Shown here: piece after piece, positions 17,560-27,495 of the stretch
Layout of the letters: the number at the start of each line of letters is the position of its first letter
Position numbering within the stretch: the first letter of the stretch is position 1
Source: Saprospiraceae bacterium
Lineage (GTDB): Bacteria; Bacteroidota; Bacteroidia; Chitinophagales; Saprospiraceae
Assembly: GCA_016718205.1 (NCBI GenBank)
Contig: JADKEB010000033.1
Location: 1 to 64,000, forward strand
Direction of reading: 5' to 3'
DNA: 64,000 nt
Made by a program: the position numbers and the translations under genes
The notes under the pieces: generated by a model
Databases searched by the model: none
Seen by the model: only the letters and a program-made list of their open reading frames with translations
What the model was told of the DNA's origin: nothing

Positions 17560-17985
17560 ATGAAGCCAAGAGTTGAAGACAGAGTTTCTTTGATAATGAC
17601 AGATAACCCGATATGTTTGGAGCAGAGTCAGGTACTGAAAGAAGTCAAAGAAATTATGTCCAAACACGCTGTCAGACATATTCCTGTAAAAAAAGGTAAA
17701 AACCTTGTCGGCATTATTTCAAAGGCAGATATTGACAGGATTAAATACATGGAAGCAGGTGCCGGTGAATTTGTTAGTGCAGATTTTTTTGATGTACTTA
17801 CAGTAGGTCATGTGATGACAAAAAGTGTAAACACGCTACAGCATGATGACACTATAAAAGAAGCGGCTGAGATTTTGAGTTTAGGGTCCTATCATGCTTT
17901 ACCAGTGATGGATGGAGAAGATATAGTCGGAATCGTAACGACCACAGATTTGTTGATATATTTGTTAAAGTTGTACAACGTATAG
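17560..17985 (+). CDS. CBS-domain pair protein
   Basis: 141 residues: CBS1 (LIMTDNPICLEQSQVLKEVK, VRHIPVKKGKNLVGIISKAD) and CBS2 (HVMTKSVNTLQHDDTIKEAA, YHALPVMDGEDIVGIVTTTD). It is paralogous in layout to the protein at 14259-14696, with the same small size and no effector domain. A probable nucleotide-binding sensor. Alone in its transcript: it starts from the operator-promoter at 17499 and is followed by a terminator at 18105. Confidence 0.85.
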   Translation: MKPRVEDRVSLIMTDNPICLEQSQVLKEVKEIMSKHAVRHIPVKKGKNLVGIISKADIDRIKYMEAGAGEFVSADFFDVLTVGHVMTKSVNTLQHDDTIKEAAEILSLGSYHALPVMDGEDIVGIVTTTDLLIYLLKLYNV

Positions 17986-18104
17986 GCATAAAAAGGTATG
18001 CATCAGTATAACCCCCAAATATCAAATACGTGTATTTCAGCTTTTTGGCTTTAACATACTAAAAGTTTAGAAGTATAGATTGTTGATCTAATTGTTTTGA
18101 TTTT

Positions 18105-18138
18105 AAAGAGGCGTCATAAAAGGTGAAGCCTCTTTTTT
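18105..18138 (+). terminator. Rho-independent terminator after the CBS gene
   Basis: AAAGAGGC and GCCTCTTT form a perfect 8-bp stem around a 15-nt loop and run into a T tract. It lies 120 bp after the CBS stop and 60 bp before rimO, so it separates the two transcripts. Confidence 0.75.
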
Positions 18139-18173
18139 ATTATATGTGATTATCTTTTTGAGTATATAAATCC

Positions 18174-18181
18174 TATTTTTG
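18174..18181 (+). promoter_or_regulatory. Candidate -7 box of rimO
   Basis: TATTTTTG matches TAnnTTTG, 16 bp before the rimO ATG at 18198 and just after the terminator. Confidence 0.4.
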
Positions 18182-18197
18182 CGACTCAATAAGTTAA

Positions 18198-19516
18198 ATG
18201 AAGACAAAAACACTCAAACAAGATAAAGTCAACGTCATCACATTAGGGTGCTCCAAAAATCTCGTAGACTCTGAAAACCTCATCACTCAGCTCAAAGCCA
18301 ATGATTACGAAGTGATGCACGACAGTAATGAAGATGCCAATATCATTATCATCAATACCTGTGGGTTTATAGATCTGGCTAAAGAAGAGTCTATCAATAC
18401 CATAGTGCAATATGCCGATATCAAATCACAGGGTGGTATTGATAAGTTATATGTGACCGGTTGTCTTTCTCAAAGATATAAAGACGACCTTGAAAAAGAA
18501 ATACCGGAAGTAGATGCATATTTTGGTACTTTGGAGTTACCTGGTTTATTGGCCAAGCTCAATGCAGATTACAAACACGAACTGATAGGAGAGCGAACAC
18601 TTACTACGCCACAGCATTTTGCGTATATGAAAATATCCGAAGGGTGCAACAGGACTTGCTCATTTTGTGCAATCCCACTGATGCGGGGCAAACATATATC
18701 GCGTACCATAGAATCACTTGTCACTGAGGCTAAACATTTTGCATCCATAGGTGTCAAAGAGCTGGTACTCATAGCTCAGGAACTTACATATTATGGTCTG
18801 GACCTTTACAAAAAGAGAGCTCTGCCTGAGTTGTTGGATGCTCTTTGTGAGGTGGAAGGTATCGAATGGATACGACTGCACTATGCCTATCCGAGCAAAT
18901 TTCCTAGGGAGATTTTTGACACTATGGCCGCTCAGCCCAAAGTATGCAACTATCTCGATATACCCCTTCAGCATGCTTCGGATACAGTGCTGGAGCGTAT
19001 GAAAAGACAGACCACCAGACAGGAACAAAAGAGTTAATTGAGTATGCCAAAACTGTTGTACCCGATATTGCTATACGTACCACATTTTTGGTCGGATTTC
19101 CGGGCGAAACAGAATCAGAGTTTCAGGACTTGTGTGATTTTGTTCAGGAAATACGATTTGATAGGGTAGGTGTATTTCAGTATTCTCACGAAGAGGATAC
19201 CAGTGGATTTCTGCTTGCCGATGACCTTTCCGCTGAAGATAAAGCCGAAAGGGCCAATAGGATAATGGAGATTCAACAATCGATCTCATGGGACCATAAT
19301 CAGGCAAAGATTGGGAAAAAATTAAGGGTACTATTTGACAGAAAGGAAGGTGAATATTTCATCGGACGTACAGAATATGACTCACCGGAAGTGGACAATG
19401 AAGTTCTGGTCAATGCCAAAGATAATTTTGTGCGGTTGGGTGCCTTTGCTATCGTGGAGATCAGTGATGCAGAAGAGTATGATTTGTACGGTAGGGTAGT
19501 CGATCAGATGTCTTAA
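18198..19516 (+). CDS. rimO: Ribosomal protein S12 methylthiotransferase RimO (one frameshift)
   Basis: RimO adds a methylthio group to the conserved Asp of ribosomal protein S12, using two [4Fe-4S] clusters. The N-terminal UPF0004 domain has VITLGCSKNLVDSENL, INTCGFI and VTGCLSQRY with the three cluster cysteines. The radical SAM core has ISEGCNRTCSFCAIPLMRGK. The C-terminal TRAM domain covers about the last 65 residues (ISWDHNQAKIGKKLRVLFD onward). The frame breaks near 19020 in MKRQTTRQEQ/ELIEYAKTV; a one-base change restores a normal ~435-residue enzyme. A highly conserved gene broken by a single indel suggests a sequence error rather than true loss. Confidence 0.9.
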
Positions 19517-19604
19517 ATCGTTTGATTTTTTACGTCTGAGAGGATGATTATATTTTGACGCAAAAACGAAATGGAGAATATTTTAAACAAACTTAATGAA
19601 TATG

Positions 19605-19849
19605 CTAAACTTGATTGTTACTTTTAAAGTATTCAATAGCCTTCACAACCAATACTCTGATCAGTAGTACCCATGGGATACCATGCATGACAAAATCAAA
19701 CCAATCCATAAGTTGCATACCATGTGCCCTCCTGCTATCCATTTGAGTTTTCCCCATATATGTGGCTCCGGAAAAAATGGTGCCAAACCCAATGTAAGGC
19801 TTGCCATTACCAGCAAGGGCAAATCATTCCAGAATTTTTTTTTGCTCAT
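19605..19849 (-). CDS. Small two-helix membrane protein (frameshifted)
   Basis: Begins MSKKKFWNDLPLLVMASLTL, then GLAPFFPEPHIWGKLKWIAG. After a shift near 19720 it continues MDWFDFVMHGIPWVLLIRVL, then VVKAIEYFKSNN, with a stop at 19605. This is the conserved 70-75 residue protein found across Bacteroidota that databases sometimes label 'RND transporter' without evidence. Two hydrophobic helices flank the PEPHIWGK motif. Function unknown to me. A single indel breaks the frame. Confidence 0.6.
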
Positions 19850-20390
19850 TTTTTTTAAATTTTGTTAAGCTGGCGGATTTGTTAAAGTTGTGGATCGGAC
19901 AGGTGCTTAATTACTACATCAGGACTGACCTCTACGTTTGATTATATTTGTTCAACTCAAAAGTGTCTGATCTGAATTTTCGGCAAAGGTAAGTGATGAA
20001 AAATAAAGATATGTACCCTGAGTTACATTGAAATACTTATAAAAATATACAGTACGTTTGCTTGTCATGACATGTAAAAGCCTGAATAAAATATGTTTGA
20101 AAAAACTAAAGGTTTTAGATCATCATTTACAAATTTAAAGACCATTTTTTTCTCAAACCCAATTTCTGGTCACTATAAATTTTCGTATAGGTATTGACAT
20201 ATTGTAAAAAATACCATAACTTACGACGATTTTGAAAGTTTGGAGAAAGAAATCAAACTTTTTTATATCAAAGTTCTGTATAATGAACGATTTATAAGAT
20301 TTTGATGTTAAGTTTTTTTTAGTTATTTATATACTTGTAACTAATGAAACAATGTGAAGTATTTTTTTGTGCAAAGGGCAAAATTGAAGC
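19850..20390. other. Intergenic stretch without a gene
   Basis: 541 bp, AT-rich. Contains a short palindrome TTGTCATGACATG near 20065 and T-rich tracts before the DUF4175 gene. No convincing frame, RNA gene or repeat. Confidence 0.4.
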
Positions 20391-23300
20391 ATGAGTATTA
20401 ACAATAGTAGTTATAACCAGTTGATAGTAAAACTGGATCAATTCATAAGAAAATATTATATAAATAAACTAATCAAAGGTAGCCTGATTACAATAGCTAT
20501 TGTATTGGCTATATTTCTTTCGTTTACCTTGTTAGAGTATTTTTTTTATTTTAGTACAGGTGTGCGGAAGTTCTTGTTTTATTCTTTTCTTGGAGCCACT
20601 ATTGGCGGTTTTGGGTTGTGGGTTATTGACCCATTGACAAAGTACTTTAATCTTGGCAAAACGATATCTCATGAAGATGCAGCTTTGATCATTGGCGACC
20701 ATTTTACCGATGTAAAAGATAAATTACTCAATATATTGCAACTCAAAAAACAGGAAACTACTGAGCAAAATATGGCACTTATTGAAGCGAGTATTGCTCA
20801 AAAAACCAATGCTATCAAACTTGTACCCTTCAAATCCGCCATTGATCTCAATACCAACCGCAGATATTTGCGATATGCTGTTCCTCCATTTCTGATTTTG
20901 ACCTTTATACTTTTTGCGGCGCCAAGCATCATCAAGGACAGTACTGAAAGACTGATAAACAATAATAAACATTATGCTAAGGCGGCTCCATTTTCTTATA
21001 ATATTGATGAAAATGAGTTGAAAGTAGTTCAGTATCAGGATTATACGTTAAGAGTTAAGGTGGAGGGTAGTGTGATTCCCAATGAAGTCTTCGTGACTAT
21101 GGATGACTTCCAGTATAAAATGGAAAAGGAAAATGCAGACGAATTTGTGTATACTTTCAGAAATGTGCAGAAAGATATTGAGTTTTTTCTGCAGTCAGGC
21201 ACAGTAATTTCCATTCCCTATTCATTGGAAGTTTTGGAAAAGCCCAATTTGACCGACTTTAGTGTGGAGATGGTGTTTCCTTCTTATTTAGCAAGAAAAA
21301 ATGAAATCATCCAAAACAGTGGTGATATGGTGGTACCTGAAGGCACAAAGTTAACCTGGCTTTTTGATGCCTTACATACTGAAAATATTTCCATGACTTT
21401 TGGAGAAAACTCCAAAGCCATCAATACAGAGAGACGGGATGATACCAGATTCAGGTATACAAAAAGAGCGATATCAGATGAGGTATATAAACTTTTTATG
21501 TCCAACAGGTATATCACTGGCACAGATAGTCTTGTATATAATATTTCCGTCATCAAGGATCAGTATCCTACTATTTCATCAGAAAAGATTGTAGATAGTC
21601 TGGATAATAGTCTTGTGTACTTTATTGGAAACGCATCTGATGACTACGGTTTAAATACCCTTTCTTTCAATTATATAAGAACCAAAGAAGATGGCACTCA
21701 AATGCCATTGCAAGCGCAGAAACTTATAAAGAGCGAAGGCAGAGAGATACAGTTTGATCATGTATTTGATATCAAAAAACTAAATCTTTTGCCTGGAGAA
21801 AAACTTTCATTTTATTTTGAAGTCTTTGATAATGATGGTGTAAATGGCTCAAAATCTGCTAAAACCAGTATGATGACTTATGAAAAGCCGACGCTGGAAG
21901 AGATAAGGATCAAGGACGAACAAAATGACGAAGCTATCAAGGATCAGTTGAAAGATGCTCTCAAAGACCTTGACAAACTTCAGGAAAATATGAAAAAACT
22001 CAGAGAAAAACTCCTTCAGGACAAAGACCTGAAATGGCAGGATAAAAAAGAAATGGAAAAATTGCTCAATGAGCAAAAGAAACTCATCGAAAAAATGGAA
22101 AAAGCTAAGGAAAAGCTTGATGAAAATGTGAAGAATCAACAGGAATTCCAGACTCAACCAGAAGAAATTCAGCAAAAACAGGAAAAATTGCAGGAGTTGT
22201 TTGAAAAAGCTTTGGATCCTGAAACAAAAGAATTGATGGATAAAATTCAGGAATTGCTGCAGGAATTGGAAAAAGAAGATGCTGTCCAAATGCTGGAGCA
22301 ATTTGAAATGAATAGTGAGACAAAAGAAAAGGAAATGAAACGTATGCTCGAATTGTACAAACAATTGGAGATGGAAAAACAGGTCAAAGACCAGATAAAA
22401 GATCTCGAAAAACTTGCAGAGCAACAGGAAAAACTTGCAGATCAGACCGAAAAGAAGGAAAAGACACCTGAAGAATTGAAAAAAGAACAGGAAGCACTCA
22501 ATAAAGTCCTCGAAGAGCTTAAAAAGAAGCAGGAAGAACTGGAGAAAAAAAACAAAGAACTTACTCCCCCTAAAGATATGGGCAAAGAGAATATAGAGAA
22601 AATGGATGATGCCAAAAAGGATATGGAGCAAGCCAAAGAGAAGCTTGATAAAAAAGAAAATGCAGGTGCAGCAAAAGCTCAGAAAAAAGCCGCCCAGAAA
22701 ATGAAGCAACAAGCCAAAGATATGGAAGAGGCAATGGAAGGAGGCGATTCAGATCAGGCAGGTGAAGATGTCAAGACCATCAGGCAGTTACTTGAAAATC
22801 TTGTGACAGTTTCCTTTGATCAGGAGGCGCTTTTTAATGAAGTCAATGCTAACATGGTCAATACACCGGCTTATCCGGAGGCAATCAGAAAACAGTTCAA
22901 ACTTAAAAATGACTTTAAAATAATCGAAGACTCACTTGTGGCATTAAGTAACAGAAATGCTGATATAGAGTCCTTTGTAATGGATAAAGTGGCTGAAATA
23001 AAGCACAACATGAAAGAAGGCCTGGTTGAAATGGAAGAGCGATTGATAGGAGAGAGCCAGGAAAAACAGAGGCGTACTATGAAAAACCTGAACGACCTTG
23101 CTCTGATGATGAATGAGTCATTGGCCAAAGCCCAACAAGCAGGTGGTGCACCTGGAAGTGGTTCATGCAGCAAACCTGGCGGGAAAGGCTCTAAAAGTGG
23201 GGGAGGTCAGCCATTGGACAAAATAACAGAAGGACAGCAGGGGTTGTCGGATGAGATGCAGAAGATGAAAGATAAAATGGATAAAGGTAAAAAACCGGGC

Positions 23301-23804
23301 AAAGAGGGTAAAGAAGGAAAGGAAGGAAAGGAAGGAAAGGAAGGAAAAGAAGGAAAAGAAGGAAAAGATGGGCTTTCTGCAAAAGACTTTGCACAGGCTG
23401 CTGCCCGACAAGCTGCATTGAGAAAAGCGCTTGAAGAATTGCAAAATGACAAAAAAGAGCAGGGTAAAGGATCGAAGGAACTTGAAGAAATCATGAATAA
23501 TATGGATAAAATTGAGACCGATCTGGTGAATAAACGTCTCAATAATGAAACGCTGAAAAGGATGAAAGATATCGAAACCAGACTTTTGGAAGCTGAAAAA
23601 GCAGAAAGACAACGCGAACTCGACAATAAAAGAAAATCTGAAACGGCGCAGGAAATTAGAAAACAAATGCCACCGGCTTTGCAGGATTACCTGAAAAAGC
23701 GACAGGCCGAAGTCGATATGTATAAATCTGTATCACCCTCTCTAAAACCATATTATAAGACGCTGGTAGACGAGTATTACAGATCCTTAAAAACTGTTAA
23801 ATGA
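20391..23804 (+). CDS. DUF4175 family membrane protein
   Basis: 1137 residues. Hydrophobic segments lie at about 28-53 and 61-79, with a third at about 165-182 (PFLILTFILFAAPSIIKD). A predicted extracytoplasmic beta-rich region spans about 190-500. A very long Lys/Glu/Gln-rich coiled coil follows at about 505-790 (KDQLKDALKDLDKLQENMKK and similar), then a helical segment and a low-complexity GKEG repeat near 970-990. The C-terminus (MPPALQDYLKKRQAEVDMYK) is conserved in this Bacteroidota family. Function uncharacterised; in other genomes it often neighbours MoxR/BatA-type genes, none of which is seen here. A 541-bp gap precedes it, so it has its own promoter. Confidence 0.82.
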   Translation: MSINNSSYNQLIVKLDQFIRKYYINKLIKGSLITIAIVLAIFLSFTLLEYFFYFSTGVRKFLFYSFLGATIGGFGLWVIDPLTKYFNLGKTISHEDAALIIGDHFTDVKDKLLNILQLKKQETTEQNMALIEASIAQKTNAIKLVPFKSAIDLNTNRRYLRYAVPPFLILTFILFAAPSIIKDSTERLINNNKHYAKAAPFSYNIDENELKVVQYQDYTLRVKVEGSVIPNEVFVTMDDFQYKMEKENADEFVYTFRNVQKDIEFFLQSGTVISIPYSLEVLEKPNLTDFSVEMVFPSYLARKNEIIQNSGDMVVPEGTKLTWLFDALHTENISMTFGENSKAINTERRDDTRFRYTKRAISDEVYKLFMSNRYITGTDSLVYNISVIKDQYPTISSEKIVDSLDNSLVYFIGNASDDYGLNTLSFNYIRTKEDGTQMPLQAQKLIKSEGREIQFDHVFDIKKLNLLPGEKLSFYFEVFDNDGVNGSKSAKTSMMTYEKPTLEEIRIKDEQNDEAIKDQLKDALKDLDKLQENMKKLREKLLQDKDLKWQDKKEMEKLLNEQKKLIEKMEKAKEKLDENVKNQQEFQTQPEEIQQKQEKLQELFEKALDPETKELMDKIQELLQELEKEDAVQMLEQFEMNSETKEKEMKRMLELYKQLEMEKQVKDQIKDLEKLAEQQEKLADQTEKKEKTPEELKKEQEALNKVLEELKKKQEELEKKNKELTPPKDMGKENIEKMDDAKKDMEQAKEKLDKKENAGAAKAQKKAAQKMKQQAKDMEEAMEGGDSDQAGEDVKTIRQLLENLVTVSFDQEALFNEVNANMVNTPAYPEAIRKQFKLKNDFKIIEDSLVALSNRNADIESFVMDKVAEIKHNMKEGLVEMEERLIGESQEKQRRTMKNLNDLALMMNESLAKAQQAGGAPGSGSCSKPGGKGSKSGGGQPLDKITEGQQGLSDEMQKMKDKMDKGKKPGKEGKEGKEGKEGKEGKEGKEGKDGLSAKDFAQAAARQAALRKALEELQNDKKEQGKGSKELEEIMNNMDKIETDLVNKRLNNETLKRMKDIETRLLEAEKAERQRELDNKRKSETAQEIRKQMPPALQDYLKKRQAEVDMYKSVSPSLKPYYKTLVDEYYRSLKTVK
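23300..23370 (+). repeat. In-frame 9-bp tandem repeat encoding GKE
   Basis: About seven imperfect copies of a 9-bp unit (GGAAAGGAA and variants) encode GKEGKEGKEG within the DUF4175 protein. Units of nine keep the frame, so copy number can change without breaking the gene. Confidence 0.75.
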
Positions 23805-23988
23805 TTTTTTGACTAATTAAAAAATTTAATCATACTCCGAATTATTAATTTTGGTGGCATTAAGCAATTTTATTGCCAATATTTTTAATAAGTAATTGAA
23901 TGAAATAATTTGGTTAAAGAAAAGGTAGAATAATATCGTTTTGAATTAGTGCGGCATGGTATTTGGTTAAATTAATTGACTCATTATT

Positions 23989-24402
23989 ATGAAATATCGT
24001 ATGCTTTCAATTACATCCAACCCCAATAACATACTTGAAGTTGAATCTTACTTAAAAAGACTCGACTTTGATTTTTCATTTGAATCAGATAAATATGCAG
24101 ACATCCTGATAAGCCTGACAGAAGCTGTAAATAATGCCATCATTCATGGTAATCAAAATGATGAATCAAAGATGGTGCATATTTATGTGCATGAAAAACC
24201 TAAAGGTATTGTTTTCTGTGTAACTGATGAGGGTAAGGGATTCAACCATAAGAAAGTTCCTGATCCTACTTGTCATGACAACATCGAGTGTTGCGGCGGA
24301 AGAGGCGTTTTTATTATGAAAGCCCTCGCAGACAGTATTACATTTGCAGATAATGGCAGAAGTGTTGAAATGTACTTCGATCTGAAAAATCAACCCGCAT
24401 GA
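23989..24402 (+). CDS. Anti-sigma-factor-type ATP-binding protein (HATPase_c_2)
   Basis: 137 residues with a GHKL ATPase fold: N box SLTEAVNNAIIHGNQND, G1 VTDEGKGFN, and a G2-like GGRGVFIMKALAD. This matches RsbW/SpoIIAB-like serine kinases that inhibit sigma factors or act on STAS partners, though no STAS or sigma gene is nearby. It ends 10 bp before the ybeY start, a gene pair recurrent in Bacteroidota, so the two are probably cotranscribed. Confidence 0.82.
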   Translation: MKYRMLSITSNPNNILEVESYLKRLDFDFSFESDKYADILISLTEAVNNAIIHGNQNDESKMVHIYVHEKPKGIVFCVTDEGKGFNHKKVPDPTCHDNIECCGGRGVFIMKALADSITFADNGRSVEMYFDLKNQPA

Positions 24403-24412
24403 CATCCCTGCA

Positions 24413-24844
24413 ATGAAGAATAACATTGCCTTCCATCTTGAAAGTGGAGTGTTACATCCTTTTCGATCTCAACACTATAAAATAGAGCAATGGCTCATAG
24501 ATGTTGCTACTACAGAAAATAAACAAATAAAAAGTTTGGACTACATTTTTTGCAACGATGAATATCTTTTAAATATAAATATCAAGTTCCTTTCTCATGA
24601 TTATTACACAGATATTATTACATTCCCTTACAATGAAGATGATCTGCTGAAAGGAGATATGTTCATAAGTCTGGATCGGGTAAGAGACAATGCTACACAA
24701 TACAATATTTCATATGAAGAAGAACTCAGACGCGTAATGGTACATGGATTGTTACATCTCATAGGTTATACAGATGGCTCCGAAGCCGAAAAAAAAGAAA
24801 TGACAGCAAAAGAAAACTATTATCTCAGTATATATCAGGAGTAG
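24413..24844 (+). CDS. ybeY: Endoribonuclease YbeY (16S rRNA maturation)
   Basis: 143 residues. The metal-binding region reads VMVHGLLHLIGYTDGSEAEK. The first two ligands are the His of HGLLH; the third position, His in E. coli, is Asp here, as in other Bacteroidota YbeY proteins I recall. YITDIITFPYNEDD-type sequence (residues 64-80) corresponds to the conserved TDVLSFP block. It acts in 16S rRNA 3' processing and ribosome quality control. Downstream of the anti-sigma-type ATPase in a likely two-gene operon. Confidence 0.9.
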   Translation: MKNNIAFHLESGVLHPFRSQHYKIEQWLIDVATTENKQIKSLDYIFCNDEYLLNINIKFLSHDYYTDIITFPYNEDDLLKGDMFISLDRVRDNATQYNISYEEELRRVMVHGLLHLIGYTDGSEAEKKEMTAKENYYLSIYQE

Positions 24845-25073
24845 ATAGATTTTGGTTTTTACATTGGAACAAAGGCAGCATCTTATGACATTGTATTTTC
24901 AGAAATTTGATATGTGAGCCTAATCCGAAAATAAATAATTTATGATAATCAAACCATTTTTTACCCAAGGGAAATGCTTGATTATCAATGCGGTAGAAAT
25001 CAATATTTTTTCATTTTTTTCATCAAAGACTTTTTGGAGTGGACTCAAATGTAATTTATTGATATTCAAAAAA

Positions 25074-26027
25074 TCACATTTTATTCTGATAGAACCGTTT
25101 GTCAGTAAGGCTTTTTAGGAATGCTACCAGGTCATCTTTTTCTTGCTGTGTAAAATTGATCGGTTTCAATAATGTGGAATCCATGTTGACCGGTGTAGGT
25201 ACAAATTTGAAAGGATCACTATAATACTCAATCACATCTTCCAAAGTCGCAAAACTACCATCATGCATGTATGGGGCCGTCACAGCAACATTTCTGAGAC
25301 CGGGAACCTTAAACTTACCTAGATCAGATGAAGTTTTTGTTACCATAAATCTGCCTTTATCCATATATTTTTTTTCATCATAAAGACCAATATTTTTAAA
25401 TTCGTCCACTGTAAAATCAGGACTAAAATGACAATCAAAACATTTAGCTTTATCACTTAGAAATAGCTCCCGGCCACGTATGGCTGAAGCCGACATAGTA
25501 TTAGGTTTGTCAGTCATCCAGGCGTCAAATTCTGTATTGGATGTCTCAAGGGATTCTTCAAAAGCTGCTATGGCATCAGCGAGGTTTTCTGCGTTTGGTT
25601 CAACAGTATAAATTTTTTTAAACCATCCTGAGTATATTTTATGGTTTAGGAGTCTTTGGACGGCATCATTGTAAGCGAGGTCCATCTCCAATGGGTCTTC
25701 GATAGGGAAATGTACCTGATCTCTCAGACTCTCTGCTCTGCCATCGTAAAAGAAAGCACTTCTGAAAGCCATGTTCATGACAGATGGTGCATTTCTTGCA
25801 CCTTTTTTGCCCTCGACACCAGGACTTATGGCGACATTATCTGCAAATGCAAATTCGGGTTTGTGACAACTAGCACAGCTTAAAGTGCTGTCTTTGGATA
25901 GTATCGGGTCAAAAAACAACTTTTCTCCAAGTTGTACTTTTGTGCTGATTTCATGACTGTCATCAATTTCTATAGTAGTAAAAGCAAAAAAAGATGCTAA
26001 AAATAGTAAAACAAAAATGTATCTCAT
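25074..26027 (-). CDS. Di-haem cytochrome c peroxidase (MauG/CcpA family)
   Basis: 317 residues with a signal peptide (MRYIFVLLFLASFFAFTTIE). Two c-type haem sites: CASCH at residues 51-55 and CFDCH at 196-200. The blocks GARNAPSVMNMAFRSAFFYD, GRAESLRDQVHFPIEDP and APYMHDGSFATLEDVIEYY are typical of bacterial di-haem peroxidases, including the Met that ligates the high-potential haem in related enzymes. Periplasmic reduction of hydrogen peroxide using cytochrome electrons is the expected role. It stands alone, convergent with ybeY. Confidence 0.88.
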   Translation of the reverse strand: MRYIFVLLFLASFFAFTTIEIDDSHEISTKVQLGEKLFFDPILSKDSTLSCASCHKPEFAFADNVAISPGVEGKKGARNAPSVMNMAFRSAFFYDGRAESLRDQVHFPIEDPLEMDLAYNDAVQRLLNHKIYSGWFKKIYTVEPNAENLADAIAAFEESLETSNTEFDAWMTDKPNTMSASAIRGRELFLSDKAKCFDCHFSPDFTVDEFKNIGLYDEKKYMDKGRFMVTKTSSDLGKFKVPGLRNVAVTAPYMHDGSFATLEDVIEYYSDPFKFVPTPVNMDSTLLKPINFTQQEKDDLVAFLKSLTDKRFYQNKM

Positions 26028-26291
26028 TTCTTTACGTATTTACAAAATAAACACTCGCTCAATCTTTTTAGTTGTGTTACATCAGTTACACAAATCTATA
26101 TTTGAACCTATTAAAATAAACAAAAATCAATAAAGACAAGTTTAATAAAAATGAAAAAATCAATAGTATTGCAAAGTAATAATTTTATATCATATACTTT
26201 ATTATGATTAAAATTTGGCTAATCATGATTTATATTTTAAAATAACAAATTTTATTCTTAATTTTGCTTCACAATAATAAAAAATTGAATT

Positions 26292-27239
26292 ATGTCTGTT
26301 TCAACAACTGAAAGACAGAAATGTGTGATTATCGGGTCCGGTCCGGCTGGTTATACGGCCGCCATTTACGCTTCCAGAGCCAATCTCGCTCCTGTACTAT
26401 ATACGGGAAAAGAGCCTGGAGGACAGTTGACTATCACTAATGATGTTGAAAACTACCCCGGTTATCCACAGGGTGTGATGGGTCCTCAAATGATGGAAGA
26501 TTTTAAAAATCAGGCCGTGAGATTTGGAACTGACATCAGGTATGAGATGATAGCCAGAGTAGATTTTACTGGTCCGGTACACAAAATATGGTCTGAAACC
26601 GGACATGAAGTACAGGCAGATACCGTTATCATTGCTACCGGTGCAAGTGCTAAGTGGTTGGGGTTAGAATCCGAACATAGATTAATGAGCAAGGGAGTTT
26701 CTGCATGTGCTGTTTGTGATGGTTTCTTTTTCAGAGGGCAAGAAGTGGCGATTGTCGGAGCTGGAGATACAGCTGCAGAAGAGGCTACCTATCTTGCAAA
26801 AATGTGCAAAAAAGTCCACCTTTTGGTGCGTCGGGATGAAATGAGAGCATCAAAAATAATGCAGGAAAGAGTGCGCAATACAGCCAATCTTGAAGTTCAC
26901 TGGAATACTGAAACAGAAGAAATTCTCGGTGTCGAAGGTGTCGAAGGCGTTAGAATTGTAAACAATAAAACCGGTGTAAAAACAGAATTGAATGTAACAG
27001 GTTTTTTTGTGGCGATCGGACATAAACCCAATACAGACCTGTTTGAAGGCTGGATAGATATGGATGACAATAAATATCTCAAAGCGGTGCCGGGAAGAAC
27101 GTTGACTAATCGCGAAGGTGTTTTTGCAAGCGGAGATGCTCAGGACCATATCTACAGACAAGCTGTCACGGCAGCCGGTTCCGGCTGTATGGCAGCACTT
27201 GATGCCGAACGTTATCTTTCAGAAAAAGGTATAATATAA
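26292..27239 (+). CDS. trxB: Thioredoxin-disulfide reductase
   Basis: 315 residues. FAD-binding GSGPAGYTAAIYASRA at residues 14-29, redox-active CAVC at 139-142 (SACAVCDGFFF), NADPH-binding GAGDTAAEEATYLA at about 157, and the C-terminal FAD contact GVFASGDAQDHIYRQAVTAA. Standard length and all motifs of the low-molecular-weight TrxB type. It passes electrons from NADPH to thioredoxin. No thioredoxin gene is adjacent; the glutathione peroxidase at 57207, probably thioredoxin-dependent, is a likely indirect client. Confidence 0.93.
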   Translation: MSVSTTERQKCVIIGSGPAGYTAAIYASRANLAPVLYTGKEPGGQLTITNDVENYPGYPQGVMGPQMMEDFKNQAVRFGTDIRYEMIARVDFTGPVHKIWSETGHEVQADTVIIATGASAKWLGLESEHRLMSKGVSACAVCDGFFFRGQEVAIVGAGDTAAEEATYLAKMCKKVHLLVRRDEMRASKIMQERVRNTANLEVHWNTETEEILGVEGVEGVRIVNNKTGVKTELNVTGFFVAIGHKPNTDLFEGWIDMDDNKYLKAVPGRTLTNREGVFASGDAQDHIYRQAVTAAGSGCMAALDAERYLSEKGII

Positions 27240-27495
27240 AACTGGTTTTAGGACCATCTTTATTGGAAAGGTAAAATTTAAATAAATGAATAAGGTACTG
27301 TTCGTCTGACGCAAAGGTGTGACGGGCTCCTTTGGGAACAAAGTTACGGATTATTAACAATTATTTTTTATCCTTGGTTACTGAGGCACGCAGCGAAGAG
27401 TGACTCCTTCATTATCCTGATATTTAACATTAGAGACTTAATAGAACAATAAAATATCCCAAAACGAACAATTTTTAACACTTAAAAATATCGAT

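Noticed and set aside
18198..19516. Programmed frameshifting in rimO
   Set aside because: No slippery heptamer followed by a stem-loop at the break, and rimO is not known to use recoding; an indel is the simpler explanation.
21849..22712. 287-codon minus-strand frame rich in Phe and Leu
   Set aside because: Antisense shadow of the Lys/Glu-rich coiled coil of the DUF4175 gene; no start signal and no neighbouring support.
27312..27334. Hairpin CAAAGG/CCTTTG between trxB and the aldolase gene, considered as a riboswitch or terminator
   Set aside because: Six-base stem with an 11-nt loop and no T tract or known riboswitch motif; too weak to call.
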